Shown here piece by piece: positions 1-8,492 of a stretch of 16,968 bases of DNA. The notes under the pieces were generated by a model. It did no database searches, was not told the DNA's origin, and worked only from the letters and a program-made list of their open reading frames with translations. The DNA comes from Nitrosomonadales bacterium (GTDB taxonomy: Bacteria; Pseudomonadota; Gammaproteobacteria; Burkholderiales; Sulfuricellaceae), in the NCBI GenBank assembly GCA_003104895.1, contig PQAG01000045.1:1-16968 (forward strand), given 5' to 3'. Each line of letters begins with the position of its first letter. Within the stretch, counting starts at the first letter, position 1. Made by a program: the position numbers and the translations under genes.

Positions 1-306
1 CTGCTGGAAAGAACGCCGGATCTGCTGAAGGCTGACGTCATGGTTGTCCCTCATCATGGCAGCCTGACCTCTTCCACGGATGCCTTCATTGATGCGGTGC
101 GCCCCGCAACTGCGATTTTTACTGTCGGCTACCGCAACCGTTTCGGCCATCCCAAGGATGAAGTGGTGGAACGATATCGGGCGAGAGGGATCAAAATTTA
201 CCGCAGCGACGAGAGCGGCGCGCTGGATCTTCATTTCGGATCGGGCGGCCTGTCCTTGCAGGAACATAGACAGCTTAGGCGACGATATTGGCGGTTCAAT
301 GATTAA
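1..306 (+). CDS. comEC: ComEC/Rec2 DNA-uptake protein, C-terminal fragment (5' end outside window)
   Basis: The frame is open from base 1 to a TAA at 304-306 and encodes the last 101 residues of a longer protein. It carries a VVPHHGS motif (residues 15-21 of the fragment) and a downstream FGHP motif. Both are typical of the metallo-beta-lactamase-like C-terminal domain of ComEC, the inner-membrane channel that takes single-stranded DNA into the cytoplasm during transformation. Family knowledge: HHGS is one of the metal-site motifs of this domain. The membrane part lies upstream of the window, so intactness cannot be judged. A standalone MBL-fold hydrolase is the alternative, but the motif order and C-terminal position fit ComEC well. 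A large hairpin starts four bases after the stop. Confidence 0.85.
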   Translation: MLERTPDLLKADVMVVPHHGSLTSSTDAFIDAVRPATAIFTVGYRNRFGHPKDEVVERYRARGIKIYRSDESGALDLHFGSGGLSLQEHRQLRRRYWRFND

Positions 307-309
307 AGC

Positions 310-421
310 GAAACTCGCGGAACGAGCCTTCGTCCCCCTCTGCCTGCCGTTGCCTGCCTTCGGCTGCGCTCAGGCAACGGCAGGCAACGGCAGGCAGAGG
401 GGGATGGGCATGGCGAGTTTC
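310..421. repeat. Long nested inverted repeat between comEC and relA
   Basis: The arms at 333-358 and 379-404 are perfect 26-bp reverse complements separated by a 20-nt loop. A second perfect 9-bp pair (310-318 with 413-421) flanks them, separated by unpaired 14- and 8-nt segments, so the whole 112 nt can fold into one long imperfect hairpin or cruciform. The arms are internally repetitive: the decamer CAGGCAACGG is repeated in tandem at 371-390. There is no U-tract after it, so it is not a textbook intrinsic terminator, although it would stall or end transcription from comEC if folded. It could also be a REP-like or MITE-like dispersed palindrome; no second copy is seen in this window. Confidence 0.8.
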
Positions 422-470
422 ATCATCAGGGGTGGCAGCATTGCCATGCCCGTTAGGCTATGATTGATCC

Positions 471-2675
471 ATGGTAAGCATCGCAAACAAACATCTATCC
501 GAATCCGGCGGCATTGCCCTCCAGCCCTGGCTGCAAGCCATGGAAACACGGTTTTCCGGAACCGATCTCGACTCGATCCGGCGCGCCGCCGATCTGGCCG
601 CCATCCTGTATGCTGAAAAAACCACATCGACGGGTGCGCCCCTGCTGGATCATGCGCTGGGTACCGCGGCGATCCTCGCAACGCAGAACATGGATGCGGA
701 GAGCATTGTCGCGGCCCTGCTGCAGGCTGCCACGGAAGGTGCTCCTGAGCGCGCCGAGCAGATCGAGGAGGGCTTTGGGCGGGGCGTGGCCGCCCTGGTG
801 GACGGCGTGGTGCGCATGGGGCTGATCGGCGAGCTGGGCGGCGCCCTGGGCCAGGGCAAATCTGCCAGGGACGGCAAGAAGGATCAGCAGGCGCAGATCG
901 AGGCCTTGCGCAAGATGCTGCTGGCGATGGTGGAAGACATCCGGGTGGTGCTGATCAAGCTGGCCGAGCGCACCCAGACCCTGCGCGAATTGCCCGGTGC
1001 CGATGAGGAAACCCGGCGGCACATCGCGCGCGAGACCCAGGATATCTATGCGCCGCTGGCAAACCGCCTCGGCGTGTGGCAGGTGAAGTGGGAGCTGGAG
1101 GATCTTTCCTTCCGCTTCCTCGAGCCGGAGCTGTACAAGAAAATCGCCAAGCTGCTCGACGAGCGCCGCCTGGACCGTGAGCAGTACATCAATGCCGTGA
1201 TGGCTACGCTGCGTGCGGAGCTGAAGAAGAATGGGGTGGATGCCGAAGTCACCGGGCGTCCCAAGCATATCTACAGCATCTACAAGAAAATGAAGCGCAA
1301 GAAGGTGGATTTTTCCGAAGTGTACGACGTGCGCGCGGTGCGGGTGCTGGTGAACGATCTCAAGGACTGCTACACCGCGCTGGGCGTCGCGCACAGCCTG
1401 TGGCAGCCCATTCCCAGTGAATTCGACGATTACATTTCCCATCCCAAGGGCAACAACTACCGCTCCCTGCACACCGCCGTGATCGGCCCGGAAAACAAGG
1501 CGCTCGAGGTGCAGATACGCACCCACGACATGCACAATCACGCCGAGCTGGGCGTTGCGGCTCACTGGCGCTACAAGGAGGGCGGCAAGGGGGATGCCCG
1601 TTTCGAGGAAAAAATCGCCTGGCTGCGGCAGATCATGGAGTGGAAGGACGACGTTCAGGACGTCGATGAGTTGGTTGATCAGTTCAAGACCGGCCTGTTC
1701 CAGGACACCGTTTACGTGCTGACGCCGCAGGGCCGCGTCATCGCGCTGGGCCAGGGTGCTACGCCGGTCGATTTTGCCTACCAGGTGCACACCGATGTCG
1801 GCCACCGCTGCCGCGGCGCCAAGGTGAATGGCAGCATCGTGCCGCTCACCTACACCCTGCAGAACGGCCAGCGCGTGGAAATCCTCACCGCCAAGGAGGG
1901 AGGGCCCAGCCGCGACTGGCTGAGCCCGGCCCTGGGATACACGCAGAGCAGCCGCTCGCGGGCAAAAATCCGCCAGTGGTTCAACAGCCAGCACCATGAG
2001 GTGAACGTGCAGGAAGGGCGCGCCGCGCTGGAAAAGGAAGTGCACCGTCTGGGCGCGGCATTCCCCAACCTCGAAAAACTGGCGCAGAAAGCACAGTTTT
2101 CCAAGGCGGAAGAACTCTTCGCCGCTATCGGCAGGGGAGATGTCACCGCGCGGGAAATCATGGCGCTGGTCCAGGATGAGGGCAAGCCCAAGGCTGAGGA
2201 AGCCCTCTGGCAGATCCGCAGCCTTGCGCCAGCCGCATCCGGCGTGCTGGTGGCGGGGGTGGGGGATTTGATGGCCAGCATGGCCAAATGCTGCAAGCCG
2301 GTGCCGCCCGACCCGATCATCGGCTTTGTCACGAAGGGCAGAGGAGTCGCGATCCATCGCCAGGATTGCAGCAACATCGTGCATATGCCGGAATCCAGGC
2401 GCGAACGCTTGCTGCCGGCCAGCTGGGGAAGCCGCAGCGGCAGGGGCTACGAAGTCGACATGGAAGTGGAAGCCAATGACCGGCAGGGTTTGCTGCGGGA
2501 CATTTCGGACCTCCTGATGCGCGAAAAAATCAACGTCACCGCCGTGAATACCCAGAGCCGCGGCGACAAGGCGCGCATGAGCTTTTCCGCCCAGGTGGCG
2601 GATCAGGAGCAGATGTCGAGAATCCTGGCGCAGATTCGCGAGGTGCCGGGCGTGACCGAGGCGCGGCGGAAATAG
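471..2675 (+). CDS. relA: RelA-type (p)ppGpp synthetase
   Basis: The 734-residue protein is close to the length of E. coli RelA (744). It makes (p)ppGpp from ATP and GDP/GTP on ribosomes stalled with uncharged tRNA. Domains in order: degenerate HD hydrolase (about 30-200), synthetase (about 250-370), TGS (about 411-472), helical region, conserved-cysteine domain with C607-C608 and C633, and C-terminal ACT/RRM domain (about 660-734). The HD motif is lost: ALLQAATEG stands where SpoT-type enzymes have ALLHD..ED, so hydrolase activity is not expected. The synthetase has the RelA-type EFDD (317-320) and the LEVQIRT motif with E346. An in-frame TGA at 465-467 rules out a longer start; no strong Shine-Dalgarno precedes the ATG. 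It converges on a tRNA-Ala gene and ends in a clear hairpin terminator. Confidence 0.95.
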   Translation: MVSIANKHLSESGGIALQPWLQAMETRFSGTDLDSIRRAADLAAILYAEKTTSTGAPLLDHALGTAAILATQNMDAESIVAALLQAATEGAPERAEQIEEGFGRGVAALVDGVVRMGLIGELGGALGQGKSARDGKKDQQAQIEALRKMLLAMVEDIRVVLIKLAERTQTLRELPGADEETRRHIARETQDIYAPLANRLGVWQVKWELEDLSFRFLEPELYKKIAKLLDERRLDREQYINAVMATLRAELKKNGVDAEVTGRPKHIYSIYKKMKRKKVDFSEVYDVRAVRVLVNDLKDCYTALGVAHSLWQPIPSEFDDYISHPKGNNYRSLHTAVIGPENKALEVQIRTHDMHNHAELGVAAHWRYKEGGKGDARFEEKIAWLRQIMEWKDDVQDVDELVDQFKTGLFQDTVYVLTPQGRVIALGQGATPVDFAYQVHTDVGHRCRGAKVNGSIVPLTYTLQNGQRVEILTAKEGGPSRDWLSPALGYTQSSRSRAKIRQWFNSQHHEVNVQEGRAALEKEVHRLGAAFPNLEKLAQKAQFSKAEELFAAIGRGDVTAREIMALVQDEGKPKAEEALWQIRSLAPAASGVLVAGVGDLMASMAKCCKPVPPDPIIGFVTKGRGVAIHRQDCSNIVHMPESRRERLLPASWGSRSGRGYEVDMEVEANDRQGLLRDISDLLMREKINVTAVNTQSRGDKARMSFSAQVADQEQMSRILAQIREVPGVTEARRK

Positions 2676-2685
2676 GCCGGAAATA

Positions 2686-2713
2686 GAAAACGCCGGTCGA
2701 AACCGGCGTTTTC
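2686..2713. terminator. Bidirectional intrinsic terminator shared by relA and tRNA-Ala
   Basis: A perfect 12-bp stem (2686-2697 with 2702-2713) closes a CGAA tetraloop. The stem base is A-rich on the left and T-rich on the right, so either strand's transcript has a GC stem ending in U residues. It begins 10 nt after the relA stop and lies 5 nt beyond the 3' end of the convergent tRNA gene, so it can end both transcripts. Confidence 0.88.
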
Positions 2714-2718
2714 AGATT

Positions 2719-2794
<76 letters not shown>

Positions 2795-2806
2795 AAAGCG
2801 TTGCGC

Positions 2807-2835
2807 ATTCTAATCAGGATCATCATCGAAGTCAA
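2807..2835 (-). promoter_or_regulatory. tRNA-Ala promoter with GC-rich discriminator
   Basis: On the minus strand a -35 box TTGACT (2830-2835) and a -10 box TAGAAT (2807-2812) are separated by exactly 17 nt. The discriminator following the -10 begins GCGC. Transcription would start about 6 nt before the mature tRNA 5' end. Known in E. coli: GC-rich discriminators mark rRNA/tRNA promoters that ppGpp and DksA inhibit. Stringent control here is an inference. Confidence 0.8.
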
Positions 2836-2879
2836 GAAAGCTGTTCCAGAGTGTACGCAATGTTTGCTTTATGGCTGGC

Positions 2880-4601
2880 TCATCTCCTTTTTGTGGTGGC
2901 CTTGAAGCTTGCTGAAACACCGCCGATGCTGAGGGTGAGTGTCGTGGTGGTATTTCGCTTGGCGGAGGATTTCTGGCGCACCACGACCGTGTCCCCGTTG
3001 TTGACCGTGGCAGTAATGCCGTAGGCGTTCCAGACGGTGGAATTATTGATGTTGTACTCGCACAGGCTGCTGGTGCATGCGCTGATCGAGATCGGCGCAG
3101 GGGCGTTGATGCCGCTGGCCTTGATGGCATTCGATGTCACAAGGGTGTTCAATGCGACATTGGTCAGCGCCGTGAAGGCGAATGCATCGGGTGTGGTGTC
3201 CGGGGCAAGGGGGGCGTTGACGGCCTTGCCTGCATCCAGGATTCCGGCGCCGCACAGAGCGGTGGTGCAGGTCGATCCGGCCGGAAAGGGCCGTGCCGTG
3301 CCCTGGATCGTTGCCAAGAGCTGGGAGGGGCTGAGGGCGGCATTGGTAGCCAGGATCAGCGCGGCTGCGCCGGAAACATGGGGAGTTGCCATGCTGGTGC
3401 CCTGGTAGTAAGCGTAGCTGTCGGCGCCGGGTACGGTGGTGCCGCTGTTCAGGGTGGAGAGGATCATGCTGTCCACTGTATAGTCTCCGCCGGGGGCGGC
3501 AATTTTCACGAGCGAGCCGTAGTTGCTGTAATAGGCCCGCTTCCCAAGCTGGTTGATGGCGGCGACGCTGATCACGTTGTTGCAGCTGGCCGGGCTGAAA
3601 CCGGAAACATTGGTGTTGCTGTTGCCGGCGGCGGCCACCACCGCCGTTCCTGCGGCTGTGATGGCGTCGATGGCTGACTGCTCGGTGGTGCTGCAGCTAT
3701 GCGCGCCGCCCAGGCTCAGGTTGATGACCCTGGCGGGAGAGGGGTTGGCCGGCACGCCGGTGACGCCAAGCCCTGCGGCCCAGCGCATGCCGTCCACGAT
3801 GTCCGAGGTGTAGCCGCCGCATTTGCCCAGCACCCGCACCGGCAGAATCCTGGATTGCCAATTCACGCCGGCGACGCCGCTGCCGTTGTCCGTCACAGCC
3901 CCGATGGTGCCCGCGACGTGGGTGCCATGCCAGGAACTGTTTGCGGCAGGGGAGCCCGTGTAGCAATCATTTGCCGCCACCCAGTCGCCGGGATCCCGGG
4001 CATCTGCATCACGCCCATCTCCGTCGTTGCCCATCCAGGCGTCGGAGACAAAATCGTAGCCGGGAAGCACTTTGGCCGCGAGGTCGGCGTGGGGCCTGTA
4101 GCCGGTGTCGGCTACTGCCACCACGATGCCGGCGGAGCCGGTGATCTTGTCCCAGGCAGCGGGGAGGTTGACGCCGCCGGCCGGATCGAAATAATGCCAT
4201 TGCAGGGAATAATAAGTATCGTTCGGAGCCAGCGTGGCCTGCTGGAGGTAGTCGGGCTCAACCAGCTCGATGTCCGGGTCCAGCGCCTTCAGCTGTCTGG
4301 CGATCCTTATTATGTCTGCAATGCTGGCGGCCTTCGGGAGTTTGAAGACGTGCGCGTCATCGCTCATGGCGCGCTTGTGGGCCATGTCCTGGCCGCTGTT
4401 GGCGATGAGGCGGCGGGTGACTTCGGGGGGAACTGCTGCCACGCCTTTCTGGCTTTTGAGCTTGATGATCAGCTGGTTGGTGGCGCCTGGGTCTGTCATT
4501 CCCATCGGCTCACTGGGCGCGGCAGAAGCCTGCAGGGCAAGCAACATCCCCAGTGCCGAAAAACCAACGCTGATAGCGACTTTGTGGTGCGAGGTGGCCA
4601 T
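2880..4601 (-). CDS. Secreted subtilisin-family (S8) serine protease
   Basis: A 573-residue protein with a signal peptide (hydrophobic run about 8-27, cleavage near ASA/AP at 28), a propeptide-like region to about residue 125, and an S8 peptidase domain (about 130-460). The catalytic triad is visible: D165 in VADTG, H225 in HGTHVAGT, S403 in GTSMATPHV; the oxyanion Asn is N327 in AAAGN. It should be exported and self-activated, then degrade extracellular protein for nutrition or processing. Residues 470-570 form a Thr/Ser-rich beta-type domain ending in a basic KRR tail. The pattern (TSN..., NNGDTVVV, LTLSIGGVSASF) resembles a domain repeated in many proteobacterial surface proteins; here it also holds C509 and C514. 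An AGGAG lies 10 nt before the ATG. It stands alone: the tRNA promoter follows it and no terminator of its own is visible. Substrate unknown. Confidence 0.92.
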   Translation of the reverse strand: MATSHHKVAISVGFSALGMLLALQASAAPSEPMGMTDPGATNQLIIKLKSQKGVAAVPPEVTRRLIANSGQDMAHKRAMSDDAHVFKLPKAASIADIIRIARQLKALDPDIELVEPDYLQQATLAPNDTYYSLQWHYFDPAGGVNLPAAWDKITGSAGIVVAVADTGYRPHADLAAKVLPGYDFVSDAWMGNDGDGRDADARDPGDWVAANDCYTGSPAANSSWHGTHVAGTIGAVTDNGSGVAGVNWQSRILPVRVLGKCGGYTSDIVDGMRWAAGLGVTGVPANPSPARVINLSLGGAHSCSTTEQSAIDAITAAGTAVVAAAGNSNTNVSGFSPASCNNVISVAAINQLGKRAYYSNYGSLVKIAAPGGDYTVDSMILSTLNSGTTVPGADSYAYYQGTSMATPHVSGAAALILATNAALSPSQLLATIQGTARPFPAGSTCTTALCGAGILDAGKAVNAPLAPDTTPDAFAFTALTNVALNTLVTSNAIKASGINAPAPISISACTSSLCEYNINNSTVWNAYGITATVNNGDTVVVRQKSSAKRNTTTTLTLSIGGVSASFKATTKRR

Positions 4602-4729
4602 GATTCCGGTCTCCTGATCCTGTGTGTGACTTGTGTGGGGCCTGATTGTGAGTTCAGGCTGTTAGCATATTCGCCATGGAAAGCCCCTTGAGTTACGGAT
4701 TTTTCATCTTCATGCACCGTTCCCTGACG

Positions 4730-7660
4730 CTATCTTGCTGCTGCCATCCTCTCCAGATAGCTGGCCACCTGATCGAGCCCGCTCTCCAGCTGCTGCAGGT
4801 GCAGCCCGGCGTTCTCCCAGTCCAGCGCCTGCGCAGCGTTTTCCAGCTGGCGGGCGCTCTCGGCCATGGTCATGGCCGCGATATAGGTGGATGCGCCCTT
4901 GATTTCGTGAGCGATGCGTTTGCAGGCCATGGGGTCATGCGCGCTCAGCGCCTGTGAAATTTTCTCCAGCAGGGGACGGGTGCTGTCGAGATACAGCGAG
5001 ATCATCTCGCGCTGGAAGGCCGGATCGCTGCCCAGCGTGGCCTGCAGGCGCGAAATGTCGACGGCTGCATGGGAGGCGGGCGGCAATGGCTTGATTTCGC
5101 GCAAAAGTTTTGCCAGCTTGTCGAGGTTCACCGGCTTGACCAGATAATCGTCCATGCCTGCCTCAAGACAGCGTTCACGGTCGCCCGGCATGGCATTGGC
5201 GGTCATGGCGACGATGGTTCTGTGCAGGCCGTTATCCTGCTCCTGGCGGCGAATCTCGGCCGTGGCTTCAAAACCATCCATTTCCGGCATCTGGCAATCC
5301 ATGAGAATCAGGTCGTGGGTGGAGCGCTTCATCGCCTGGAGCGCTTCCTGGCCGTTGCTGACAATCTCGGGCTCGATGCCCAGTTTTTTCAGCATGTGCT
5401 GGATCACTTTCTGGTTGACGCCATTGTCCTCGGCGACCAGCACACGCAAGGTTGAGGGAAGGGCGCTTTCGACAGCCGGGCGGCCGGGTTCGATCTGCCG
5501 TCCTGATGCCTTGCCGGTGGCTTCCAGGATAGCGTCGAGCAGGCGTTGCTGGTGCACTGGCTTGGTGAGGCGGATCGCTTCCGGCAGTCCATCCATTTGC
5601 TGCCGCTGAGTCAAGGGCGAAAGCAGTATCCATTTCGCCGGAGGGGGCACGATTTCGCCCAGCGAGCGCAGTTTCGCCTCCGCATCGGGGTGGGAGGCAT
5701 CCACGATGACCAGGTCGAAGTGTTCGGGGGGATTTTCATCCTGCGCGGCAGTCATGTTTTCATGGCAGGCAATGCCCCATTGCCCGAGCAGGCCTGCAAG
5801 CATGCGCATCAGGCTGTGATTGGGCACCAGCACGAGCGCCCGCAGCCAGTTGAAGGTGATGGCTTCAAGCGGAGGCGCAGATGGCGCGCCGTGTTTCTCC
5901 ATGCATGAAGTGAACCAGAAGCGGCTGCCTTGTCCTTCCTGGCTGGCCATGCCGATCTCTCCGCCCATGAGTTCGGCCAGCTGCTTTGAAATGGCCAGGC
6001 CCAGGCCAGTGCCGCCGTATTTGCGGGTAGTCGAACCATCGGCCTGGGAAAAGGACTGGAAGAGGCGGTTCCTGGCCTGGGGGGGGATGCCGATGCCCGT
6101 GTCCTCCACTTCAAAGCGCACCAGCAGCGTGGAAGGCGTTTCTTCCTGCATGGAAGCCTTGATGACCACTTCGCCATGATCGGTGAACTTGATGGCATTG
6201 TCGGTGAGATTGGCAAGGATTTGCCGCAATCGGCCGGGGTCCCCGTGCAGGCGGCGGGGCAGGGCGGGGTCGATATCGCAAATCATTTCCAGGCCCTTGC
6301 GCTGCGCGCGCTGGGCGAACAGTTCGGCCACATTTTCAACGGCCTGCAGCAGATTGAAGTCAATTGCTTCAAGCTCGAGCTTGCCCGCCTCGATCTTGGA
6401 GAAGTCGAGAATGTCATTGATGATGGTGAGCAGGGCAGCGGCAGACTGATTGATGGTTTCCGCATAATCCCGCTGCTCGGGGTTGAGAGGCGTATCCAGC
6501 AGCAGGCTGATCATGCCGATGATGCCATTCATCGGGGTACGGATTTCATGGCTCACATTGGCCACGAATTCCGACTTCATCTTCGAGGCTTCAAGTGCTG
6601 CGTCGTAAGCCTGATGCAGTTCTTCCTCGGCGAATTTGCGTCCGGTGATGTCGCGGATGATCGCCTGGGTAATGACCTGGTTCTCCAGACTCATCGAATG
6701 CAGGGCGATTTCAGCCGGGAAAATGGTGCCGTCAGCCCGTTTCCCGCGCCATTCGAAGTAACAGTGGCCTTCTGCCATGGCCTGCCGGATATGATCAATG
6801 GCATAAGCCTCGGTGGGCGTGCCATCCGCCTGGAGCGGAGGACCAAGATCAACTGGCGAAAGGCGGGTGAATTGTTGTGCGGAAGCAACCTGGAACATGT
6901 GCAGTGCGGCCGGGTTGCAGTCCACAAAATGATTCTGATCCATCAGCACGATGCCGTCGGAATTGGTTTCGAACAGGGTCTTGAATTTGAGCTGCTGTTT
7001 TTCGATTTCCAGGGTTTGCTGGGCGGCGCGGCGGATGACGAATATGGCAATAAATATGCCCAGAAAAGCAGCCGCCGTGCCGAGCAGAACCATCAGCCAT
7101 TCAGTCTGCCGGTATGACTGGGCCGCTTCCTCAGCCGCCCTCCGGCTGGCATTCTGTTGTTCCCGGAGCAGGTCATCCAGTTCGTTCAGCAATTTCCTCT
7201 GGGTCGGAATGGCCTCTTTCTGCAGCATCGCCAGGGCAGAACCGCTGTCCCGATCCAGCGCATATTCGATGGTCCTGATGACAATGGGCTGGGTGGCGGT
7301 GGTCAGGATGTTGATCTGTTCCAGCGCGAATTCCTCGGCATTGCTGGAGATCATCTGCTGCAGTTTTTGGCGTGCCTTGGTAAAAGAAGTGCCCAGCTCA
7401 TAGAAATGCTGCAATTCTTCGTCCTGCGCAAAAGGATCCTGCAATACCACTATGGAATGCATGCTGATTGCGCGTTCGCGGAGCGCATCACGCATGGTCG
7501 TGGCGAGTTCGATTTTGACGTTGTTCTGATTCACGATCCGTTCCAGACGGCTGTTGATGGCATCCATCTGCTTCAGCCCTATCACCGTCAGGGCGATCAT
7601 CAGCGCCAGCACCAGCGCAAAGCCGGCGCCTACGCTGAATTTCATGTTTCGTGCGAACAT
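4730..7660 (-). CDS. Hybrid sensor histidine kinase (4-helix sensor-PAS-HisKA-HATPase-pseudoREC-REC-HPt)
   Basis: A 976-residue inner-membrane phosphorelay kinase of the GacS/BarA layout. TM1 lies about 9-29 and TM2 about 189-209; between them is a helical periplasmic segment resembling the 4-helix-bundle sensors of chemoreceptors. A PAS domain follows (about 223-345), then HisKA with H371 in the HEIRTP motif, and HATPase_c with N-box N484/N488, G1 box DTGIGIP (520-526) and GGTGLGL. A first receiver-like domain (about 604-715) lacks the N-terminal acidic pair but keeps D653 and K700. A complete receiver (about 738-857) has E744/D745, D788 and K842. The C-terminal HPt carries H918 in IAHEIKGAS. 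Its ligand and partner regulator are not in the window: no response-regulator gene is adjacent, so it is probably an orphan. The ATG at 7658-7660 has a weak ribosome site; M6 is an alternative start. Confidence 0.92.
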   Translation of the reverse strand: MFARNMKFSVGAGFALVLALMIALTVIGLKQMDAINSRLERIVNQNNVKIELATTMRDALRERAISMHSIVVLQDPFAQDEELQHFYELGTSFTKARQKLQQMISSNAEEFALEQINILTTATQPIVIRTIEYALDRDSGSALAMLQKEAIPTQRKLLNELDDLLREQQNASRRAAEEAAQSYRQTEWLMVLLGTAAAFLGIFIAIFVIRRAAQQTLEIEKQQLKFKTLFETNSDGIVLMDQNHFVDCNPAALHMFQVASAQQFTRLSPVDLGPPLQADGTPTEAYAIDHIRQAMAEGHCYFEWRGKRADGTIFPAEIALHSMSLENQVITQAIIRDITGRKFAEEELHQAYDAALEASKMKSEFVANVSHEIRTPMNGIIGMISLLLDTPLNPEQRDYAETINQSAAALLTIINDILDFSKIEAGKLELEAIDFNLLQAVENVAELFAQRAQRKGLEMICDIDPALPRRLHGDPGRLRQILANLTDNAIKFTDHGEVVIKASMQEETPSTLLVRFEVEDTGIGIPPQARNRLFQSFSQADGSTTRKYGGTGLGLAISKQLAELMGGEIGMASQEGQGSRFWFTSCMEKHGAPSAPPLEAITFNWLRALVLVPNHSLMRMLAGLLGQWGIACHENMTAAQDENPPEHFDLVIVDASHPDAEAKLRSLGEIVPPPAKWILLSPLTQRQQMDGLPEAIRLTKPVHQQRLLDAILEATGKASGRQIEPGRPAVESALPSTLRVLVAEDNGVNQKVIQHMLKKLGIEPEIVSNGQEALQAMKRSTHDLILMDCQMPEMDGFEATAEIRRQEQDNGLHRTIVAMTANAMPGDRERCLEAGMDDYLVKPVNLDKLAKLLREIKPLPPASHAAVDISRLQATLGSDPAFQREMISLYLDSTRPLLEKISQALSAHDPMACKRIAHEIKGASTYIAAMTMAESARQLENAAQALDWENAGLHLQQLESGLDQVASYLERMAAAR

Positions 7661-7954
7661 TTATCTGTTATCTATTGAAATATATTTAGAAATTGTTTTT
7701 TAACGGCAATCGCCAAATTTCATTGTCACATTTGGCAGCTTAGCTGCATAGAGGCAGATGGCCGTCGAGAAGGGCGATTGGCCGTTATCACCGAGGGGAG
7801 CTACGGCAGGGGAGGGATCGAGGATTACGAGGGGGCAGGCTGGCGGCCGCGAGGGCAATGAATGGCAAGCGGTGTTTCATAAAAAAATGCGAGATTGCTG
7901 GTCAACGGGGGAGCCGTACAGCACTCCCCGCGAAGCCGCATTCAAGCTGCTTGC
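7661..7954. other. Intergenic region between dps and the hybrid kinase gene
   Basis: No credible gene is visible. The stretch 7661-7720 is AT-rich, unlike its surroundings, and probably holds the kinase promoter. A weak candidate on the minus strand is TTGCCG (7704-7709), 16 nt, AAATAT (7682-7687). A 7-bp inverted repeat, GCCAAAT with ATTTGGC (7712-7718 and 7730-7736), lies just upstream and could be an operator. Near the dps end a 6-bp GC stem (7908-7913 with 7924-7929) could fold; on the minus strand a run of seven T follows about 20 nt later (7881-7887), too far away for a standard terminator. Confidence 0.4.
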
Positions 7955-8449
7955 CTATTCTTCAAGCACGCTGCGCAACATCCAGGCGGTTTTCTCGTGC
8001 ACTTCGAGACGTTGTGTCAGCAAATCCGCCGTGGGTTGGTCATCGGCAGCGTCCGCCACCGGAAAAAGCTTGCGCGCGGTGCGTGCTGTCGCCTCCTGGG
8101 CGGAAACCAGGTGGCGGATCATGTCGTCAGCCTTGGGTACACCTTCAACTTCCTTGATTGATGCCAGCTTGACGAACTCCTTGTAAGTGCCGGGCGCCGG
8201 ATGGCCGAGGGCGCGAATGCGTTCGGCGATCATGTCGAGCGCGTTCCACTGCTCGGTGTATTGAGCCATGAACATCAGATGCAGGCTGTTGAACTGCGGC
8301 CCGGTCACGTTCCAGTGGAAGTTGTGGGTCATCAGATACAGCGTGTAGCTGTCGGCGAGCAGGGCGGACAGGCCTTGCACGATTTTCTCCCGGTCCTCGG
8401 CGCTGATGCCGATATCGATGGAAGGGGTTTTGGTTTTCTTGGTAGCCAT
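7955..8449 (-). CDS. dps: Dps-family ferritin-like DNA-protection protein
   Basis: A 164-residue protein, normal for Dps: a dodecameric shell that oxidises Fe(II) with H2O2, stores the iron and shields DNA. The family motif runs through THNFHWNVTG (41-50), H57 and LDMIAERIRALG (71-82). Compared by spacing with the E. coli ferroxidase ligands H51/H63/D67/D78/E82, this protein has H45, H57, D72 and E76, but M61 where D67 would fall. I believe several related proteobacterial proteins share this, but cannot check. The lysine-rich N-terminus (KKTK) could bind DNA. AGGAGG lies 8 nt before the ATG. The gene starts 43 nt after the ahpF stop with no promoter or terminator seen between, so it probably belongs to the ahpC-ahpF transcript under OxyR. 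Confidence 0.93.
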   Translation of the reverse strand: MATKKTKTPSIDIGISAEDREKIVQGLSALLADSYTLYLMTHNFHWNVTGPQFNSLHLMFMAQYTEQWNALDMIAERIRALGHPAPGTYKEFVKLASIKEVEGVPKADDMIRHLVSAQEATARTARKLFPVADAADDQPTADLLTQRLEVHEKTAWMLRSVLEE

Positions 8450-8492
8450 GATTCAGTCCTCCTGGTGGGTGTGAGACAAACTTCATTGCTGG

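Noticed and set aside
495..2384. Long open frame (629 codons) on the minus strand opposite relA
   Set aside because: relA is unmistakable in the plus strand; the antisense frame shows no domain and no ribosome site.
471..2675. Calling the (p)ppGpp enzyme SpoT or a bifunctional Rel
   Set aside because: The HD dyad is replaced by QA in ALLQAATEG, the LADRLHNMR-like hydrolase segment reads LAERTQTLR, and the synthetase has the RelA-type EFDD.
4640..4659. Terminator for the hybrid kinase between it and the protease gene
   Set aside because: Only a 6-bp stem with an 8-nt loop and no U-tract; no clear protease promoter could be recognised in this 128-nt gap either.
7908..7929. Intrinsic terminator after dps
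   Set aside because: The stem is only 6 bp and the T-run on the minus strand is about 20 nt away; described in the intergenic entry but not called.
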